Positions 1 to 8,154 of a DNA stretch of 64,000 bases are shown piece by piece. A program made the position numbers and the translations under genes. The notes under the pieces were generated by a model, which did not search any database, was not told the origin of the DNA, and saw nothing but the letters and a program-made list of their open reading frames with translations. The stretch is from Kitasatospora cinereorecta. Lineage in GTDB: Bacteria > Actinomycetota > Actinomycetes > Streptomycetales > Streptomycetaceae. The stretch is taken from contig NZ_JAMZDX010000003.1 of assembly GCF_024172095.1 (NCBI RefSeq), positions 1,008,001 through 1,072,000 of the forward strand, read 5' to 3'. Numbering within the stretch: the first letter of the stretch is position 1; the number at the start of each line of letters is the position of its first letter.

Positions 1-2
1 CC

Positions 3-701
3 AAGGGCACCACCCCGATCGGCCAACTCGACCGCGACGGGAAGCCGGTGGAGCCCGGCACGCCGGTCGCCCTGCTGGAGGTGGAGCAGCTGGGCCTGCG
101 CGAGGTGGTCCGGGAGGGCACCGGCGGGGGAGTCCTGCAGTCCGGGCCCGGCCACCGCCGGGACACCCCGATGCCGGGCCAGGCGGGCACCAGCGTGCTG
201 CTCGGCCGGCAGGCCGGGTACGGCGGCCCGTTCGGCGAACTCGGCGATCTGCGGCCCGGCGAGACCTTCCGGGTCACCACCGGGCAGGGCCCCAGCGTCT
301 TCCGGGTGCTGGACACCCGCCGGGTCGGCGACCCCGTCCCGCCCGCTGCGAGGAGCGGCGCCGGACGGCTGGTCCTGGTCACCGGAAGCGGCCCCGACTA
401 CGCACCCACCGGCACCCTGGTGGTCGACGCCGACCTGGTCACCGACGTCCGCCCGGCCAACCCCCGGCCGTTCGGCCCCGACGCGCTGCCGACGTCGGAG
501 ACCGCGATGGGCACCGACGAGGGCGCCTGGATCCCGCTGGTGCTGTGGGGTGAGGGGCTGGTGTTGGCCGCCGTGGGCCTGGCCCTCGCCTGGGCGCGCT
601 GGGGCCGCCGCCCGACCTGGATCGTCGGGGTTCCGGTGGTCACCGCGCTGGCTCTGGCGGTCGCCGACCAGGTCGCCCGCCTGCTGCCCAACCTGATCTG
701 A
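3..701 (+). CDS. sortase-fold membrane protein lacking catalytic residues (5' partial)
   Basis: The frame is open at the left edge, so the start is outside the window; 232 residues are visible. The body reads like a class E sortase: a GPGH then TPMPGQAGT segment, a YGGPFGELGDL segment, then RLVLVTG and TLVVDADL. The normal catalytic His (in GHR) is replaced by the GRQ of LLGRQAGYGG. The normal Cys of the TLxTC motif is Gly in LVLVTG. The Arg of the usual RLVV strand is Thr in TLVV. Two hydrophobic segments in the last 55 residues anchor the C-terminus in the membrane. The gene lies 34 bases upstream of a PstB-type ATPase and is probably cotranscribed with it. I infer a sortase-fold pseudoenzyme with a binding or structural role in a phosphate transport locus. 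Transpeptidase activity is unlikely. Confidence 0.7.
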   Translation, partial: KGTTPIGQLDRDGKPVEPGTPVALLEVEQLGLREVVREGTGGGVLQSGPGHRRDTPMPGQAGTSVLLGRQAGYGGPFGELGDLRPGETFRVTTGQGPSVFRVLDTRRVGDPVPPAARSGAGRLVLVTGSGPDYAPTGTLVVDADLVTDVRPANPRPFGPDALPTSETAMGTDEGAWIPLVLWGEGLVLAAVGLALAWARWGRRPTWIVGVPVVTALALAVADQVARLLPNLI

Positions 702-735
702 GCCCCTGCCCGCGAGGACCCCGAGGAGCACCCGA

Positions 736-1584
736 ATGACCGGAACCACGTCCATGCCCGCCGCCGACCCGACCGCGGCGCTGCTTTCCCCGGCCGGTGC
801 GCCCTCCCCGGCCGGCGCACTCGACGCCCGGTCGGTGTCGGCCTGGTTCGGCGAGCGCAAGGTCCTCGACCGGGTCTCCCTGGAGATGCCGGCCGGCCGG
901 GTCACCGCCCTGATCGGCCCCTCCGGCTGCGGCAAGTCCACCTTCCTGCGGATCCTCAACCGGATGCACGAGCTGGTCCCGGCCGCCTCGCTGGCCGGCG
1001 AGGTGCTGCTGGACGGCGAGGACGTCTACGCCCCCGAGCGGCGGCTCACCGAGGCCCGCCGCGACATCGGCATGGTGTTCCAGAAGCCCAACCCCTTCCC
1101 GGCGATGTCGATCTACGACAACGTGGTGGCCGGTCTCAGACTGACCGGCATCCGCGCCTCCCGGGCCGAGAAGGACCGGCTGGTCGAGGAGTGCCTGACC
1201 AAGGCCGGCCTCTGGCGCGAGGTGGCGGACCGGCTGCGCCAGCCGGGCGGGGCGCTCTCCGGCGGCCAGCAGCAGCGGCTGTGCATCGCCCGCTCGCTCG
1301 CTGTGCGGCCCAAGGTGCTGCTGATGGACGAACCGTGCTCGGCCCTCGACCCCACCTCCACCCGGCGGATCGAGCAGACCATCCGCGAACTGGTCGACGA
1401 GGTCACCATCGTGATCGTCACCCACAACATGCAGCAGGCCCAGCGGGTGTCCGACCGCTGCGCGTTCTTCCTGGCCGAGCAGGGCACCCCCGGCGCCGTC
1501 GTCGAACACGGGCCCACCGAGGCGATGTTCACCGCGCCCGTGGACCAGCGCACGTCCGACTACGTCAACGGGCGGTTCGGGTAG
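736..1584 (+). CDS. pstB: phosphate ABC transporter ATP-binding protein (PstB-type)
   Basis: A 282-residue ABC ATPase that would energise phosphate import from the cytoplasmic face. Walker A GPSGCGKST is at residues 61-69, the Q-loop is in MVFQKPNPFP near 113-122, the signature LSGGQQQ is at 174-180, and Walker B VLLMDEP is at 194-200. The H-loop is in IVIVTHNMQQA. The Q-loop context and the long helical segment between Q-loop and signature are typical of PstB. About 30 N-terminal residues precede the conserved domain and look disordered. A GAGGAG ribosome binding site precedes the ATG. The upstream gene is the sortase-like protein; pstS/C/A are not in view. It could be a second PstB copy beside a main pst operon elsewhere, so the symbol denotes type rather than proven orthology. 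Confidence 0.85.
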   Translation: MTGTTSMPAADPTAALLSPAGAPSPAGALDARSVSAWFGERKVLDRVSLEMPAGRVTALIGPSGCGKSTFLRILNRMHELVPAASLAGEVLLDGEDVYAPERRLTEARRDIGMVFQKPNPFPAMSIYDNVVAGLRLTGIRASRAEKDRLVEECLTKAGLWREVADRLRQPGGALSGGQQQRLCIARSLAVRPKVLLMDEPCSALDPTSTRRIEQTIRELVDEVTIVIVTHNMQQAQRVSDRCAFFLAEQGTPGAVVEHGPTEAMFTAPVDQRTSDYVNGRFG

Positions 1585-1630
1585 TGGTTCCGTCATCGAA
1601 ATGCAATGCAGAGGCAAAGAGATCCGTGCA

Positions 1631-1643
1631 TATGATCTGCCTG
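1631..1643 (+). promoter_or_regulatory. -10 element placing the transcription start at the M16 GTG
   Basis: TATGAT at 1631-1636 matches the -10 consensus at four of six positions and starts seven bases before the GTG at 1643. That spacing would put the transcription start at the GTG and give a leaderless mRNA, which is common in actinobacteria. No good -35 box is visible. This is inference from position. Confidence 0.4.
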
Positions 1644-3121
1644 TGAATCGCGAGGTCATCGACGGAATCCCTGTGCTCTGGGCGGACGCCCCCGGCCCCC
1701 TGGAGGCCACCCTGATCTTCGGGTGCGGCGCCCGGGACGAGACGATGCGCACGCTCGGCGTGACGCACCTGATCGAGCACCTCGCGATGAGCACCCTGCC
1801 CCGGCTGCACCACGACCACAACGCCTCGGTCGACCTGGCGCTCACCCAGTTCACCTGCTCCGGCCGCCCCGAGCAGGTCGTCGACTTCCTGGCGAAGGTC
1901 TGCGCGGCGCTCACCGCGCTGCCGCTGGAGCGGATCGACCAGGAGGCCGGCGTCCTCGCCGCCGAGGACGGCCGGGTCGCCGATCCGCAGACCGGCGAAC
2001 TGCTCTCGCACCGCTACGGGGTGCAGGGCGTCGGCCTCGCCGCCTATCGCGGACCCGGACCGGACCGGATCCCCCTGGAGGCCGTCCGGGAGACCGTCGA
2101 CCGCTTCTTCCATGCAGGCAACGCCGTTCTGGTCCTCACCGGCCCGCCGCCGGCCGGCCTGCGCCTGCCGCTGCCCGGCGGCGAGCGGCCCGACCGCTCC
2201 GCCGCCCAGCCGGTCCTGCACACCGGCCCGTCCTGGCGTCAGGAGGACGTGCCCGGCCCGGGCCTCGCCCTCCACGGCGACCTCGACGACTTCGCGCTGG
2301 CGCTCGCCACCAAGGTCCTCGGCCAGCGCCTGCGGGAGACCGTCCGCCACCAGCACGGCCTGTCCTACGACGTGGACGGCGGCGTGGTGTTCACCGGCCC
2401 CGGCCACGGCGAACGCACCATCTGCCTGGACGCCCGCGAGGGCCAGGAGCAGCGGGTCGCCGAACTCCTCTGGCAGGAGACCCTCCGGCTGGCCCGCGAA
2501 GGGATGACCGAGCAGGAGCTCGCCGAGGAGGTGGAGGCCGCCCGCGAGGCCTGGCAGGACCCGCGCGCGACCCCGTACGAACTCGGCGAGGCCGCGGCCG
2601 AACTGCTCTTCGACGGGCAGTACCAGGACGTCCCCGGGCGGCTGGCGGCGATGGAGAAGGTCGGCCCCGAGCCCGCCCGGCAGGCGCTCGCCGACGCCCT
2701 GCGCACCGCGCTGGTGGTGGTCCCGTGCGGCGTCGAACTCGACGTTCGGCTGCCGGACGGTGCGCCGCTGCCGGCCCACCGCTGCGCCGGGCAGACCGTC
2801 GAACTCCCGTCGGGTGGGCAGGTGTTCCGGCCCTCGCTGAAGGACCGCCTGCTCTCCTCCGAGGCCCGCAGGACCCGGCTGGTGGTCACCGAGGCCGGCC
2901 TGTGGCTCAAGGGCGTGGACGGCGTCCACCACGTGGCGTACGACGAGGTGGTCGCCGTGGAGATGCGCGGCGCCGGCCGGGTGGTGTTCGGCCGTTCCAC
3001 CTGCTTCGTCCCGGTGGTGCCGGAGCTGTTCGCCGGGATCGGACCGGCGGTGCGGGCCATCGACGCCGCCGTCCCGGTGGAACTCCGCTACCCGGCCTCC
3101 GCCTTCCGCCCGGCCGGCTGA
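1643..3121 (+). CDS. M16 family zinc metallopeptidase
   Basis: A 492-residue pitrilysin/M16-type peptidase. The inverted zinc motif HxxEH is HLIEH at residues 42-46, where the two His bind zinc and the Glu is the general base. A downstream QEAGVLAAEDG segment corresponds to the conserved ExxVL(x)E helix carrying the third zinc ligand. The length suits a single-chain M16B-type protein. No signal peptide is visible, so it is probably cytoplasmic. I chose the GTG at 1643 because a -10 box sits at leaderless spacing; an in-frame ATG at 1601 would add 14 residues with no clear ribosome binding site. The following hypothetical gene is 60 bases downstream, probably in the same operon. Substrate unknown. 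Confidence 0.8.
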   Translation: MNREVIDGIPVLWADAPGPLEATLIFGCGARDETMRTLGVTHLIEHLAMSTLPRLHHDHNASVDLALTQFTCSGRPEQVVDFLAKVCAALTALPLERIDQEAGVLAAEDGRVADPQTGELLSHRYGVQGVGLAAYRGPGPDRIPLEAVRETVDRFFHAGNAVLVLTGPPPAGLRLPLPGGERPDRSAAQPVLHTGPSWRQEDVPGPGLALHGDLDDFALALATKVLGQRLRETVRHQHGLSYDVDGGVVFTGPGHGERTICLDAREGQEQRVAELLWQETLRLAREGMTEQELAEEVEAAREAWQDPRATPYELGEAAAELLFDGQYQDVPGRLAAMEKVGPEPARQALADALRTALVVVPCGVELDVRLPDGAPLPAHRCAGQTVELPSGGQVFRPSLKDRLLSSEARRTRLVVTEAGLWLKGVDGVHHVAYDEVVAVEMRGAGRVVFGRSTCFVPVVPELFAGIGPAVRAIDAAVPVELRYPASAFRPAG

Positions 3122-3181
3122 GCCGCGCCGTCCGCCGCTGCCGCTTCTGTCGCTCGTTCCCCCCGCACTGAGAGAACCGCC

Positions 3182-3766
3182 GTGTCCACCTACGCCGCCG
3201 TCACCGCCGTACCCGCCGAGCAGGTCCTGACCGCGCTGGGAAGCTCCAAGCTGGGCGGGTACCTCTACCGGGGCACCCCGGACGCGCCCGGCACGTCGGT
3301 GCTGTTCGACCCGCCGAAGCCGCGGTTCGGCCGGATCTCCCGCCGGCGCCTGGTCGCCCCGGCCTCGAACCTGGCCTTCGAGCTGCAGGCCCCGGTCTGG
3401 CTGATCGAGTCCACCGAGGGCGGCGCCGGCGCCACCGCGTGTTACGCCGACGGCGGCTGCGACGGCCTCGGTTGGGCGGCCGACTGGACCCCGCCCGCCG
3501 ATCCCGCCGAACTCGCCGCCCACCTCGCGGACTGGAACGAGTACTGCGGCGCGATCGCCGGCAAGGCCGGACTGGCCGATCCCGCCGCGCTGGCCGCCAT
3601 CCGCAACGACCCCGCGGCGGACGGCACCCGGACCGGCTCGGACGAGCTGCTCCGCCGGCTGTGCGCGCTGGTCGGCGCGCCGCCGGTGGTGGTCGGCCAG
3701 TCGCTGTTCCGCCAGGCCGGCCCGGCCGGGCGGGAGTTCACCCGCTTCGAGGCCCGGGGCCACTGA
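3182..3766 (+). CDS. hypothetical protein downstream of M16 peptidase
   Basis: A 194-residue protein I do not recognise. It has no signal peptide and no membrane segment. It is rich in Ala, Pro and Gly, with a basic stretch near residue 55 (FGRISRRRLVAP) and three cysteines, two of them in a short CYADGGC segment. The GTG start follows a GAGAG-containing ribosome binding site. It sits 60 bases after the M16 peptidase and converges with the emfourin-like gene. The steady Streptomyces codon bias supports it as a real gene. No function can be assigned. Confidence 0.65.
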   Translation: MSTYAAVTAVPAEQVLTALGSSKLGGYLYRGTPDAPGTSVLFDPPKPRFGRISRRRLVAPASNLAFELQAPVWLIESTEGGAGATACYADGGCDGLGWAADWTPPADPAELAAHLADWNEYCGAIAGKAGLADPAALAAIRNDPAADGTRTGSDELLRRLCALVGAPPVVVGQSLFRQAGPAGREFTRFEARGH

Positions 3767-3830
3767 GCCGGCCGGGTCCCTCGCCCGGATGGTCGACCGG
3801 GGGCCGGTGCCGTCCGCTCCTCCCGGTCCG

Positions 3831-4097
3831 TCACGCCCCGTCGCGGAGCACCAGGCCGACCAGCTCGCGTTGGGAGTCGGTCAGTTTCGGGTCCGAGCAG
3901 TACACGGTGCGCCCGTCGACGGTGATCTCGTAGTGGAAGCCGTCGGGCACGCCGTAGGAGGGCGCGCGCAGCCCGCCGGCCACCGCCTCGCGGGCCAGCG
4001 CGTGGACGTGCGGAGCGTCGGGGCGCTCGGCGGTGTCCAGCTCCGCTCGCACCGCGCGGCCGGCGAAGCCGCCGGTCCGGGTCACCTGGATACGCAT
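3831..4097 (-). CDS. emfourin-like metalloprotease inhibitor
   Basis: An 88-residue protein resembling the emfourin (protealysin inhibitor) family, small cytoplasmic inhibitors of M4 thermolysin-type proteases. The recognisable pattern is an N-terminal MRIQVTRTGGFAG, a central YGVPDGFHYEITVDG and a C-terminal LTDSQRELVGLVL helix. The ATG at 4097 starts exactly at MRIQV, the usual family start, so the longer frame to 4175 is rejected. Emfourins often sit beside an M4 protease gene. None is adjacent here; the nearest peptidase is the M16 enzyme, of a different clan. The gene faces away from leuA. Confidence 0.7.
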   Translation of the reverse strand: MRIQVTRTGGFAGRAVRAELDTAERPDAPHVHALAREAVAGGLRAPSYGVPDGFHYEITVDGRTVYCSDPKLTDSQRELVGLVLRDGA

Positions 4098-4223
4098 GGT
4101 TGTCAGTGTGCTACGCAGTGATGGGCTTTGCCGAGGCTTTTCACAGACTCCGCGCCCACCGGACAGCCGTCTCACTGGGTGGAATGGTGGCCGAGTTCAC
4201 TTCGTGACCCGGGAAGGTCCGGT

Positions 4224-4236
4224 TACAGTGGACGAC
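4224..4236 (+). promoter_or_regulatory. putative promoter of the leuA leader
   Basis: TACAGT at 4224-4229 fits a TAnnnT -10 element. A start near 4236 would lie a few bases before the leader peptide ATG at 4240, making the leader nearly leaderless. No clear -35 box is visible. Inference only. Confidence 0.35.
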
Positions 4237-4239
4237 ATC

Positions 4240-4287
4240 ATGCGTTACGGGCTGCTTCTTCTTAGCTGCCGCGGCGAGGGCCTGTAG
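4240..4287 (+). CDS. leuL: leucine-rich leader peptide of leuA (attenuator)
   Basis: A 15-codon reading frame, MRYGLLLLSCRGEGL, ends at TAG 136 bases upstream of leuA. Four of the five Leu codons are consecutive (ctg ctt ctt ctt), and CTT is a rare codon in this genome. The last third of the peptide is encoded by the left arm of a 12-bp inverted repeat at 4269-4280/4306-4317. This arrangement predicts attenuation: ribosomes stalling at the Leu codons under leucine shortage would change folding of the downstream hairpin. Leader-peptide attenuation of leuA has been predicted for actinobacteria. The exact mechanism here is inferred. Confidence 0.75.
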   Translation: MRYGLLLLSCRGEGL

Positions 4288-4317
4288 TCCCAGACAAGGC
4301 CGGCTCCCTCGCCGCGG
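4269..4317 (+). promoter_or_regulatory. leuA attenuator hairpin
   Basis: CCGCGGCGAGGG at 4269-4280 and its exact reverse complement at 4306-4317 form a 12-bp stem with a 25-base loop. The left arm overlaps the end of the leader peptide, so a translating ribosome would block it. A weak T-containing stretch (ttgtcttgcgcccttt) follows. Confidence 0.7.
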
Positions 4318-4422
4318 GGAGTTGTCTTGCGCCCTTTCTCGATGCGGCGCATTCCGTCGGCCGGTCGGTGTCCTTCTCCCGACCACAGCCCGCAATCGAC
4401 AGGGAAGCCGAGAGTCTCACCC

Positions 4423-6204
4423 ATGACCGAGCAGTCGTCCGTCGCCCGCGCGTTCATCGACCGCCCCACCCCGATCACCGCCGCCTCCGTGCTGCAGAAG
4501 CCCTCGGGGATGCCCTTCCACCGCTACGTACCCTTCGGCACCGTCGACCTGCCGGACCGCACCTGGCCGTCCAAGGTCATCACCCAGGCCCCGCGCTGGC
4601 TGTCCACCGACCTGCGCGACGGCAACCAGGCGCTGATCGACCCGATGTCGCCGGCCCGCAAGCGCAAGATGTTCGACCTGCTGGTGCGCCTGGGCTACAA
4701 GGAGATCGAGGTCGGCTTCCCGTCCTCCGGCGCCACCGACTTCGCCTTCGTCCGCTCCCTGATCGAGGAGGGCGCGATCCCGGAGGACGTCACCATCTCG
4801 GTGCTGACCCAGGCCCGTGAGGACCTGATCGAGCGCACCGTGGAGTCGCTGAAGGGCGCCCCCCGGGCCACCGTCCACCTGTACAACGCCACGTCGCCGC
4901 TGTTCCGCCGGGTGGTCTTCAAGGGCAGCAAGGACGACATCAAGGCGATCGCCGTGGACGGCACCCGCCTGGTGATGGAGTACGCCGAGAAGATCCTGGG
5001 CGACGAGACGGTCTTCGGCTACGAGTACTCGCCGGAGATCTTCATCGACACCGAGCTGGACTTCGCGCTGGAGGTCTGCGAGGCCGTGATGGACGTCTGG
5101 CAGCCCGGCGAGGGCCGCGAGATCATTCTGAACCTGCCGACCACCGTCGAGCGCTCCACCCCGAACGTCTACGCCGACAAGATCGAGTGGATGTCGCGGA
5201 ACCTGTCCCGCCGCGAGTTCGTCTGCCTGTCCACCCACCCGCACAACGACCGCGGTACCGGCGTGGCCTCGGCCGAGCTGGCCATGATGGCCGGCGCCGA
5301 CCGCGTCGAGGGCTGCCTGTTCGGCCAGGGCGAGCGCACCGGCAACCTGGACCTGGTCAACGTCGGCATGAACCTGTTCTCGCAGGGCGTCGACCCGATG
5401 ATCGACTTCTCCGACATCGACGAGATCCGCCGCACCGCCGAGTACTGCAACCAGATGCCGGTGCCCGAGCGCCACCCCTACGCCGGCGACCTGGTGTACA
5501 CCTCCTTCTCCGGCTCGCACCAGGACGCGATCAAGAAGGGCTTCGACGCCCTGGAGGCCGACGCGGCCGCCGCCGGCGTCCCGGTCGGCGAGTACACCTG
5601 GGGCGTCCCCTACCTGCCGATCGACCCCAAGGACGTGGGCCGCACCTACGAGGCGGTCATCCGGGTCAACAGCCAGTCCGGCAAGGGCGGCATCGCGTAC
5701 GTGCTGAAGCACGACCACAAGCTGGACCTGCCGCGCCGGATGCAGATCGAGTTCTCGAAGATCATCCAGGCCAAGACCGACGCCGAGGGCGGCGAGGTCA
5801 CCCCGGCCGACATCTGGGCCGTCTTCCAGGACGAGTACCTGCCCACCCCGGAGAACCCGTGGGGCCGGATCGCCCTGAGCGGCTCGCGCAGCCTGACCAC
5901 CGAGGACGGCCGCGACGCGCTGTCCACCGAGGCCGTGGTCGACGGGCAGCCGATCACCCTGACCGGCACCGGCAACGGCCCGGTCTCCGCCTTCGTCAAC
6001 GCCCTGGCCTCGATCGGCGTGGACGTCCGCGTCCTGGACTACGCCGAGCACGCGCTGAGCGAGGGCGGCGACGCCCAGGCCGCCGCGTACGTCGAGTGTG
6101 CGGTCGACGGCAAGGTGCTGTGGGGCGTCGGCATCGACGGCAACACCGTGCTGGCCTCGCTGAAGGCACTGGTCAGCGCCGTCAACCGGGCGCAGCGCGG
6201 CTGA
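4423..6204 (+). CDS. leuA: 2-isopropylmalate synthase
   Basis: A 593-residue LeuA, catalysing condensation of acetyl-CoA with 2-oxoisovalerate, the committed step of leucine synthesis in the cytosol. The DRE-TIM barrel signature is STDLRDGNQAL, with the metal-binding HPHNDRGTGVA downstream and the conserved GERTGNLDLV. The last ~130 residues (from about TPENPWG) form the regulatory LeuA dimer domain that binds leucine. The actinobacterial N-terminal extension (QKPSGMPFHRYVPF) is present. The ATG at 4423 is chosen because it opens the conserved MTEQSS-type start; the longer frame to 4327 overlaps the attenuator. Expression should respond to leucine through the leader peptide. Confidence 0.97.
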   Translation: MTEQSSVARAFIDRPTPITAASVLQKPSGMPFHRYVPFGTVDLPDRTWPSKVITQAPRWLSTDLRDGNQALIDPMSPARKRKMFDLLVRLGYKEIEVGFPSSGATDFAFVRSLIEEGAIPEDVTISVLTQAREDLIERTVESLKGAPRATVHLYNATSPLFRRVVFKGSKDDIKAIAVDGTRLVMEYAEKILGDETVFGYEYSPEIFIDTELDFALEVCEAVMDVWQPGEGREIILNLPTTVERSTPNVYADKIEWMSRNLSRREFVCLSTHPHNDRGTGVASAELAMMAGADRVEGCLFGQGERTGNLDLVNVGMNLFSQGVDPMIDFSDIDEIRRTAEYCNQMPVPERHPYAGDLVYTSFSGSHQDAIKKGFDALEADAAAAGVPVGEYTWGVPYLPIDPKDVGRTYEAVIRVNSQSGKGGIAYVLKHDHKLDLPRRMQIEFSKIIQAKTDAEGGEVTPADIWAVFQDEYLPTPENPWGRIALSGSRSLTTEDGRDALSTEAVVDGQPITLTGTGNGPVSAFVNALASIGVDVRVLDYAEHALSEGGDAQAAAYVECAVDGKVLWGVGIDGNTVLASLKALVSAVNRAQRG

Positions 6205-6233
6205 CCCGTCAGCGGGTCGTACGGCGGACCGTA

Positions 6234-6265
6234 CGACGGGGCCACCCGGGCGGGTGGCCCCGTCG
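6234..6265 (+). terminator. terminator hairpin after leuA
   Basis: A 14-bp perfect stem with arms cgacggggccaccc (6234-6247) and its complement (6252-6265), and a 4-base loop. There is no U-tract, which is usual in high-GC actinomycetes. It lies 30 bases after the leuA stop. Confidence 0.7.
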
Positions 6266-6369
6266 CCGTTCCGGGCCCGGTCCGGGGCCTGCTCGGGTGC
6301 TGGTTCCGGCGCCGGCGAGGTCTGACCGAGGTCCGACAGTCGATGTGTCCCGCGTCACAAATTTTCGCA

Positions 6370-6392
6370 TCAGCACCCGTTCGGGGTGCTGA
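6370..6392. repeat. 9-bp stem-loop upstream of the TerB-like gene
   Basis: TCAGCACCC (6370-6378) and its exact complement (6384-6392) flank a 5-base GTTCG loop. It lies about 125 bases before the TerB-like GTG. It could be an operator or an mRNA leader structure. Confidence 0.45.
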
Positions 6393-6518
6393 CACCCGTC
6401 GGCAACCGTGGCAACATCGACGCACCGGATTCGGGGTCGGTGGGACGGCCCCCGGCGTCCGGTCGCGTGACCTGCCCGTTGACGTGCAGGCCGCCTGCCA
6501 TGTCTGGGGAGTGGCGCC

Positions 6519-7184
6519 GTGACAGGGTTGTGGGGTGTCCGTCCTCGGTGGCGGACTGACGTTCTCGGTGAATTCTTCTGCCCGGGCTGCGGCGGCGACC
6601 GCAACTACCGCCGGCAACACGGCCGGCGGTGGCTGCGGTTGTTCGGTACCCCGGTCCTGCCGCTCGGCCCCGTGATCGGCAGTGTGCAGTGCACCTCCTG
6701 CCAGGGCCGGTACGGCACCGACGCACTGGAGCAGCTCACCTCCGTCCGCCTCGCCGCGATGCTGCGGGACGCCCAGTACACGATCGCGCTCGCCGCGCTC
6801 GCCGCCGGCGGCACCGCCAGCCGGTCCGGCCGGGACGCCGCGTGCACGGTCATCCGGGAAGCGGGCTTCGACGACTGCGGAGAGGCCCAGGTGCTGGCCG
6901 CACTCGCGGCGCTCTCCGGCAGCAGCAGCGGCGAGCCGATGGACGTCGCCACCGAGGGCAGCGGCCTCGCCGTTGAACTCCACGCCGCCCTCGAACCCCT
7001 CGCGCCGCACCTTGCCCTCCACGGCCGGGCGCGGCTGCTCACCCAGGGCGCCTGGGTGGCCCTGGCCGACGGCCGGTACCTGCCGCAGGAGCGCGCCGCG
7101 CTCGGCGTGGTCGGCCGCTGCCTGAAGCTCTCCGAGGCCCAGGTGGACGCGCTGCTGGAGGCAGCCACCAGCGCGCGCCACTGA
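6519..7184 (+). CDS. TerB-like protein with N-terminal zinc ribbon
   Basis: A 221-residue cytoplasmic protein. Residues 21-24 (CPGC) and 58-61 (CTSC) give a four-Cys zinc ribbon. From about residue 75 the chain is alpha-helical and resembles the TerB/tellurite-resistance-associated fold, ending in a segment (DGRYLPQERAALGVV) typical of that family. The GTG at 6519 follows a GGGGAG ribosome binding site. Function is not established; TerB-like domains are often linked to membrane stress. The gene stands alone between leuA and recO. Confidence 0.65.
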   Translation: MTGLWGVRPRWRTDVLGEFFCPGCGGDRNYRRQHGRRWLRLFGTPVLPLGPVIGSVQCTSCQGRYGTDALEQLTSVRLAAMLRDAQYTIALAALAAGGTASRSGRDAACTVIREAGFDDCGEAQVLAALAALSGSSSGEPMDVATEGSGLAVELHAALEPLAPHLALHGRARLLTQGAWVALADGRYLPQERAALGVVGRCLKLSEAQVDALLEAATSARH

Positions 7185-7405
7185 CCCCCACAGGCCGGGC
7201 CCGACTCCCCCCTCCCGGGCCCGCCGTGACCCGCACCGACGGGCGCTCCCCCCACGAGCCCAGGGTGCGGGCTCACGGCTGCCCGCCCACGGCGGTCGCT
7301 GCGCCTCCTGCTCGGCTGCTCCGTCTCCTGCCTGGCTGCGGCGGCTGCTCCGCCCCCTGCTCGGTCGCCTGGGCTGTCGTACCCGTGGGCGACAATGGGG
7401 GCACC

Positions 7406-8152
7406 ATGAGTCTCTTCCGCGACGACGGCATCGTGCTGCGCACCCAGAAGCTCGGCGAGGCCGACCGGATCATCACCCTGCTGACGCGTCAGCACGGCAA
7501 GGTCCGTGCGGTCGCCCGCGGCGTCCGCCGCACCAAGTCGAAGTTCGGCGCCCGGCTGGAGCCGTTCTCCCACGTCGACGTGCAGTTCTTCAGCCGGGGA
7601 TCCGACCTGGTCGGCCGTACCCTGCCGCTCTGCACCCAGGTGGAGACCATCGCGCCGTACGGGGCGCCGATCGTCTCGGACTACAGCCGCTACACCGCCG
7701 GTACCGCGATGCTGGAGACCGCCGAGCGCTTCGCCGAGAACGAGGGCCAGCCGGCCGTCCAGCAGTACCTGCTGCTGGTCGGCGGTCTGCGGACGCTCGC
7801 CGCCGGCCTCCACCAGCCGCATCTGGTGCTCGATGCCTTCCTGCTCCGGTCGCTCGCCGTCAACGGGTACGGCGCGAGCTTCACCGACTGCGCCAAGTGC
7901 GGCCTGCCGGGACCCAACCGCTTCTTCTCGCTCCAGGCGGGCGGCGTGCTGTGCGGGGACTGCCGGGTGCCCGGAAGTGCCGTACCCTCCCCTGAGACAC
8001 TGGTACTGCTCGGTGCGTTGCTGTCGGGGGACTGGCAGACGGCCGACGGCTGCGAGCCGCGGTACTGGCGCGAGGGCAGCGGGCTGGTGGCCGCCTATCT
8101 GCAGTGGCACCTGGAGCGGGGCATCCGCTCGATGAGATACGTGGAGAAGTGA
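7406..8152 (+). CDS. recO: DNA repair protein RecO
   Basis: A 248-residue RecO, which loads RecA onto SSB-coated single-stranded DNA with RecF/RecR. The N-terminal OB-fold begins MSLFRDDGIVLRTQKLGEAD. A C-terminal Cys4 zinc motif is formed by CAKC and CGDC. The ATG at 7406 matches the conserved family start and follows GGGGG; the upstream frame to 7226 is low-complexity and lies in the 221-base gap after the TerB-like gene. The uppS start lies two bases past the recO stop, so the two genes are translationally coupled. Confidence 0.95.
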   Translation: MSLFRDDGIVLRTQKLGEADRIITLLTRQHGKVRAVARGVRRTKSKFGARLEPFSHVDVQFFSRGSDLVGRTLPLCTQVETIAPYGAPIVSDYSRYTAGTAMLETAERFAENEGQPAVQQYLLLVGGLRTLAAGLHQPHLVLDAFLLRSLAVNGYGASFTDCAKCGLPGPNRFFSLQAGGVLCGDCRVPGSAVPSPETLVLLGALLSGDWQTADGCEPRYWREGSGLVAAYLQWHLERGIRSMRYVEK

Positions 8153-8154
8153 GC

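Larger units (their letters stand above)
6205..6518. other. intergenic region with two stem-loops between leuA and the TerB-like gene
   Basis: This 314-base stretch has no convincing gene. It holds the leuA terminator at 6234-6265 and a second stem-loop at 6370-6392. Between them is an AT-richer patch (cacaaattttcgcatc). It probably contains the promoter of the next gene. Confidence 0.6.
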
